Origin: Anthostomella pinea
Taxonomy: Eukaryota > Ascomycota > Sordariomycetes > Xylariales > Xylariaceae
Assembly: GCA_963556695.1 (NCBI GenBank)
Contig: CAUWAG010000018.1
Location: forward strand, 2,418,001-2,482,000
Reading direction: 5' to 3'
DNA: 64,000 nt
A model generated the notes under the pieces. That model was not told where the DNA came from. It ran no database searches and was given only the letters and a program-made list of their open reading frames with translations. The number at the start of each line of letters is the position of its first letter. Within the stretch, counting starts at the first letter, position 1. The translations under genes were made by a program, and so were the position numbers. Of this stretch, positions 59,980-64,000 are shown one piece after another.

Positions 59980-61062
59980 ATGGCTCCCCCAACCATAGCC
60001 ATCACCGGCGCCTCAGGCAAACTAGGCGGCGCCACGTTCTCGGCGCTGCTATCACACTCCCTCGCCCCGCCTGCATCCATGATCGCCCTGACCTCGTCGC
60101 ACCCCTCCTCAGCCACATGGACCGCGCTCGCGAGCGCCGCCCGCGGCGTCCAGGTGCGGCACGCCAGCTACGACGAGCCGGTCGAATCCTTCGCGGAGGC
60201 GCTGCGAGGCGTGGATCGCCTGTTTCTAGTGTCGACGCCGCGCGTCGCGCTGGATTTCGACGATGCGAAGGCGGGCGGGCGCGAGATGCATCATAAAGTG
60301 GCTATTGATGCGGCGGTCATGGCGGGCGTGGGACGGGTGTATTATTCGAGTTTGGCTTTTGGATTTGATGGGAAGAGGGCGAGGGTTAAAGGAGGAGGCG
60401 ATGAGGAGGATGGGATAGACGCAGAGGAGGAAGAGGGCGTCACGAAAGGCACGACCAACCACAGCAAAGCAGGCGTCATGCGCGCCCACCTGCGCACCGA
60501 GGCGTACCTCCGCGAATGCAGCGTCAAGCACGGCCTCGGCGTCACCGTCTTGCGCGAGGGGCTGTACAACGAGTCCTGGCCTTTGTACCTCGGCTACTTT
60601 GCGCCGAGCGGCAGGGATGATGATCGCGCCGTTGTGCCGCTCGCAGGTGATGGGCGCATCTGCTGGACGGCGATTAAGGACCTGGGCATCGCGAGCGCGG
60701 TTGTCCTGGCGGCGTCGGGGGAGGACGACGTGTACAGGGGGAGGACGTTTTACCTCTCGACGCGACCGCGGACTGCGCGGAGCATGAAGGAGATCGCGGC
60801 GATGGTTGGACGGGCGAGGGGGAGGGAGGTCAGGGTCGAGGTCGTGGGCAGGAAGGAGCATGAGCGGTATTATGTGCAGGAGCGCGGGCTGGACAGGGCG
60901 GCGGTGGAGTGGTGGGCTAGCACGTACGAGGCGATGGAGGAGGGTGAGTGTTTGATCGATGACCCGACTTTGGAGAGGCTGTTGGGGAGCGTGGGGGTGA
61001 CGGCGACGCCGGTGGAGGAGACGGTGGCTGCGATGGTGAAAGGGGGGACAGAAACTGGGTGA
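59980..61062 (+). CDS. NmrA-like / atypical short-chain NAD(P)-binding protein
   Basis: Single exon, 360 aa from ATG 59980 (MAPPTIAITGASGKLGG). The Rossmann motif TGASGKLGG (G10-x-x-G13-x-x-G16) and the GVDRLFLVSTP and GVGRVYYSSLAFGF strands match the NmrA/isoflavone-reductase-like extended SDR group. There is no YxxxK catalytic pair, so it may be a redox-sensing or substrate-reducing atypical member. An acidic, Glu/Gly-rich insertion (residues about 135-155) interrupts the fold between strands. An upstream in-frame ATG at 59848 would add 44 low-complexity residues and is less likely. It sits next to a P450 and an alcohol dehydrogenase, suggesting an oxidoreductase group, but no core biosynthetic gene is in view. 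Confidence 0.88.
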   Translation: MAPPTIAITGASGKLGGATFSALLSHSLAPPASMIALTSSHPSSATWTALASAARGVQVRHASYDEPVESFAEALRGVDRLFLVSTPRVALDFDDAKAGGREMHHKVAIDAAVMAGVGRVYYSSLAFGFDGKRARVKGGGDEEDGIDAEEEEGVTKGTTNHSKAGVMRAHLRTEAYLRECSVKHGLGVTVLREGLYNESWPLYLGYFAPSGRDDDRAVVPLAGDGRICWTAIKDLGIASAVVLAASGEDDVYRGRTFYLSTRPRTARSMKEIAAMVGRARGREVRVEVVGRKEHERYYVQERGLDRAAVEWWASTYEAMEEGECLIDDPTLERLLGSVGVTATPVEETVAAMVKGGTETG

Positions 61063-61624
61063 TGAAGTCGCAGACGACGAGTCTTTGATACCCGAGATAT
61101 CCGAAGTCCCCTCGGGTTCTCTGGAGGCTAACACAAGACCTGAATATATGCTCCAATATTTCTGGCTGAGGGGCAGAAGGACTCGTCAAGCTCACAATAG
61201 GCACGTTCAATCAAAACGCAGCTGCAAGTGGCAATCTGATATTTCATACAAGCGGGATAGCATAGTTGCATTTGAGTCAGTGACCAGGTTTCTCCAGTAT
61301 TCCCTGAACGCAGTTGATGACGGATCGTCGTGTATGGCTACTTGACTGACTGCAGGTGCCACCACGACAAGGCTCCCTACGCGTTCGCTGCTACCTTACC
61401 AACCTGCGTCACATATGCTGAGGTCCTTCGGCATTCACGACTTCATCTCTGGTTGGATTATCAGCCGGGGGTCCGAGATGGTCTCCACTTGCTCCGCGTC
61501 ATAAGTCACCCCGCAGTCCATAAGGAATAAAGATAACACTTTCAGCAATTCAGTGAATGCCTGAATGCCACAATTTTCGCAGGTCACCAACCATCTCTTG
61601 AGTATAACCCGTGTCTGCGAAAAC
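61063..61624. other. Intergenic promoter region of the P450
   Basis: About 560 nt, no ORF of note. Confidence 0.55.
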
Positions 61625-63294
61625 ATGGCTTTCTCGCCGGCGGCTTACGCACTCTTCGGCCTCCTGCTCTACGCCAGCATAGCCCTCGCTCGAACCATCC
61701 TCAACGGCGTCCGCAACCCCCTGAACAAAGTCCCCGGTCCTCTCTATGCACTCTTTACGAACCTGCCGCTCAAACTATCCGTCATAACAGGACGCCGAGT
61801 CCACTTTGTCCACACCCTGCATCTGAAGTACGGGCCCTACGTGCGCATCGCGCCTGACGAGGTGGCCGTCAACTCCATACAGGGCTTCAGACAGATCCAC
61901 GGCATCGGCAACGGCTTCACCAAGAGCCCGTGGTACCAAGACATGGTCCTCACCGACCGGCCCGGTGTCTTTTCCATGACGGATCCGAAGCGGCATGCAG
62001 CGAGACGGAAGCTTTTCGCTCGCCCGTTCAGTAAGACGCATATCCGCGAGCACTGGGAGCCTGCCGTGCGTGAGAGGATCGAGCTTGCGGTGTCCTCGAT
62101 GCGGAAGGAAGCAGCGTCGACGATGGGAGGATGCATTGTCGATGTGATGAAGTGGTGGACGTTCATGGCGTCCGATGTCTCATCCAAGCTGATGTTCGGG
62201 GAGTGTTTCCACACTCTCGAGCGCGGCGAGGTGAGCGATTACATGCGCGTACTCGCCAACGTGCTCAAAGGAGCCGGTATTGGTGCCGAGTTGCCCGTGG
62301 TGAGGCAGGTTGGTAAGATGCTGCCCTTCCAAGCCGCGCAGGAGTTCTTTGGCGGCAACGAGTTCCTCGATGCGTACGGGAAGACTGCAGTCAAAAACAT
62401 GAAGGCGAGCGGCAGTAGCAGCAGGAACATCTTTGCGAACATCATGGCCGAAGCCGAGAAGGGCGAGCGGCTCGACGACCGGGACGTCGAGCTAGAGGCT
62501 ATGGGTTTGATCGTTGCGGGCACGGACACCACGGCCTTTAGCCTCACATACCTGATATATGCCGTGCTTTCCAGGCCGCGACTGCAGCAGCAGCTGGAAG
62601 ACGAGGTTGCTGCGCTGCCGGAGGGATACAGAGATGCTGACTTGGAGGCCTTGCCGTTGTTGAGTGCTGTGATCGAAGAGACGTATGCCTCTCAGCCAGG
62701 CATCAATCAGCCAGAATGAAGCTTACCAACATGCAGGTTGCGCTTATACGGTGCCGCTCCAGGCATGTTACCTCGTATGGTGCCCTCAGGCGGTATCGAT
62801 CTAGACGGTCACTTCCTGCCAGACGGGACAACGGCAACCACCCATAGCTACTGTCTTCACCGAGACCCCAATCTATATCCGGAGCCGGAGGAGTAAGTGG
62901 CATGTTGTCGGAAAGGAGACCAGTACGGCGTCCGCTAATGAGTAGTTCAGGTTCAACGTATCCCGCTGGCTGGCATCAACGAGCGCAGATGACAAGTACC
63001 GGCTGAGCGAGGCTGGCAAGCATGCCTTTTCGCCATTTGGTGGAGGTAGTCGTAAGTGTCGCGTGCTATCAAGCATCTGCGGTTGGATCTTGGATCTGAT
63101 GAGATGAGCCTACAGGTAGCTGTCTCGGCGTACACTTGGCCTATATGGAACTTCGACTCAGCGCGGCCGAGTTTTTCCGCGTGTGCAGGGGTGCTCGCCT
63201 GGCCCCATCTGCGACGGCGGCATGCATGGAGATGGAAAACTACTTCATCATCTCGCCAGCAGGGCATAAGTGCGAGGTGATCCTAAAGCAGTAG
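61625..63294 (+). CDS. Cytochrome P450 monooxygenase
   Basis: Four exons: 61625-62682, 62737-62892, 62951-63051, 63116-63294, totalling 1494 nt, 497 aa. An N-terminal membrane anchor (ALFGLLLYASIALARTIL) is followed by the Pro-rich hinge KVPGP. The I-helix is AGTDTTAFSLTYLIYAV. The K-helix ExxR appears as ETLRLYG across intron 1. PEEFNVSRWL is the PERF-type region across intron 2. The haem motif FSPFGGGSRSCLGVHLA, with the axial Cys, spans intron 3. All key motifs are complete, so the enzyme should be functional, probably ER-bound; its substrate is unknown. The exon 3 acceptor is ttcag, not the nearer gagtag, which would break frame. Confidence 0.93.
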
Positions 63295-63375
63295 GTAAGT
63301 CACGAATTGGCGTGGAGGGATGGCCGCGCTCCCGGTCCCACGGGTGTGACACCTCGGCGCTGGTCACGATACCAG

Positions 63376-63581
63376 TCCATATCATTGGGCACGTCCAACA
63401 GTTCAGCATGCCCAAGCCACCACAGTCACCCGAGGAAGCCGACATTGCAAGTGACCTGCAGGCATACGAGCAACAGGTGCGGGAGGTTGAGGGTCAAGCG
63501 GCCGAGGGCAGCGGAATGGCGGTTGAGCAGGATTGGTTTGAAGAGCCCGAGAAGGAGGACGAACATGCGGACACTCACTAG
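63376..63581 (+). pseudogene. C-terminal fragment of mitochondrial ATP synthase subunit h (ATP14)
   Basis: The frame IGHVQQFSMPKPPQSPEEAD, ASDLQAYEQQVREVEGQA and EQDWFEEPEKEDEHADTH ending at TAG 63579 reads like the acidic C-terminal half of fungal Atp14. That family typically has GHVQTFS, PKSPEEADIA, a YE...VEVEGQ stretch and a DWFEE-type tail. The N-terminal presequence and first ~50 residues are absent. The P450 stop codon is only ~80 nt upstream, leaving no room for them, and no upstream exon is apparent. It is therefore a gene fragment, or the last exon of a rearranged copy. No frameshift or stop inside the piece. Confidence 0.65.
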
Positions 63582-63719
63582 GTGCTACTAGTAACAGTTG
63601 GGTGATTGGGGAGAAAGACGCAGAATCCAACAAGGCACAGAAGCAGACGCTCTATTGTCATCATCAAGTGGAATCGAATATCTATGACCTCACAATCTAT
63701 GCCTCGAGTCTTAAGCAAT

Positions 63720-64000
63720 TCAAGTTTTACTACTTCCTTTTTGCACCAGTACGCCCCTATACCGCATATTGCCCGCCTCCAGCTTCCGGAACGCCTCCCT
63801 TAGACCCACGTTATTCATAGGAAACTCTTCGATCGCGGGCATGATTCTATGCCTGGAGGCGAACTGCAGCATATCAATGTGGTTCTGTTTCGACGCCTCC
63901 GTTGATGCTACGATTCTGTGGCCTGGGAGGATGAAAGGTAAGAAAGGAATGCTTATCGGCGTCGTCTGTATAGTCATGGGGATAATCGTCGCTTGGGGGG
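63720..64000 (-). CDS. 3' end of a zinc-dependent alcohol dehydrogenase (partial)
   Basis: The minus-strand frame is open from the window edge (codons ...QATIIPMTIQTTPISIPF) to TGA at 63720. The segment LPGHRIVASTEASKQNHIDM, then MLQFASRHRIMPAIEEFPMN and LREAFRKLEAGNMRYRGVLV, is the standard C-terminus of CAD-like medium-chain dehydrogenases. About 92 codons are visible; catalytic residues lie outside the window. Convergent with the P450/ATP14 fragment. Confidence 0.85.
   Translation of the reverse strand, partial: PQATIIPMTIQTTPISIPFLPFILPGHRIVASTEASKQNHIDMLQFASRHRIMPAIEEFPMNNVGLREAFRKLEAGNMRYRGVLVQKGSSKT

Noticed and set aside
62683..62736. Truncated P450 ending before the haem domain
   Set aside because: Three short introns recover ETLR, the PERF region and the haem-Cys motif, so the gene is complete.

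Overview
The window looks like nuclear DNA of a filamentous ascomycete (Pezizomycotina). The genes are mostly 50-110 nt-intron genes with GT-AG borders and CTAAC/CTGAC-like branch sites. Several products are typical of this group: the nuclear-membrane protein Ima1, the Golgi Dsc3 E3-ligase subunit, a purine hydroxylase with a Cys/Gly-rich linker and a fungal ubiquitin-like-domain protein. I cannot assign a class or species from the sequence alone.

Layout. 0.2-5.7 kb: YSH1/CPSF73 (mRNA 3'-end nuclease) and a vWA-domain protein, both on +. 5.7-10 kb: a 4.3 kb convergent stretch with no credible gene. 10-12.6 kb: a conserved-looking coiled-coil protein of unknown function (-). 12.6-19.7 kb: gene-poor, with a weak small-gene candidate, an intact FAD monooxygenase and a shattered carboxylesterase remnant. 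19.7-32.7 kb: ALG14, Ima1, fatty-acid 2-hydroxylase, an RBM39-like SR/RRM splicing factor and a zinc alcohol dehydrogenase. 34-49 kb is dense housekeeping: a DUF4743/Nudix protein with an apparent frameshift, a solo MIT-domain protein, mitoribosomal mS23, a PPR protein, COX8 head-to-head with MTR4, then DSC3 head-to-head with kynurenine aminotransferase. 49.9-53.4 kb: two adjacent minus-strand genes that are complete except for premature stop codons (ubiquitin-like-domain protein, aldehyde dehydrogenase). 54.8-64 kb: xanthine dehydrogenase, an NmrA-type reductase, a cytochrome P450, an orphan C-terminal piece of ATP synthase subunit h, and the 3' end of another alcohol dehydrogenase running off the window.

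Functional themes. RNA processing (YSH1, RBM39-like, MTR4), mitochondrial gene expression and respiration (PPR protein, mS23, COX8, the ATP14 fragment) and membrane/lipid/secretory functions (ALG14, scs7, Ima1, Dsc3) are interleaved in the usual fungal way without operons. The accessory parts (16-19 kb, 50-53 kb, 59-64 kb) hold oxidoreductases together with decaying genes. I found no CRISPR, no recognisable transposon and no convincing intact tRNA. No clearly new biological system stands out; the best leads are the pseudogene block, the ATP14 fragment, the solo MIT protein and the tRNA-like Pol III element near 40.85 kb.
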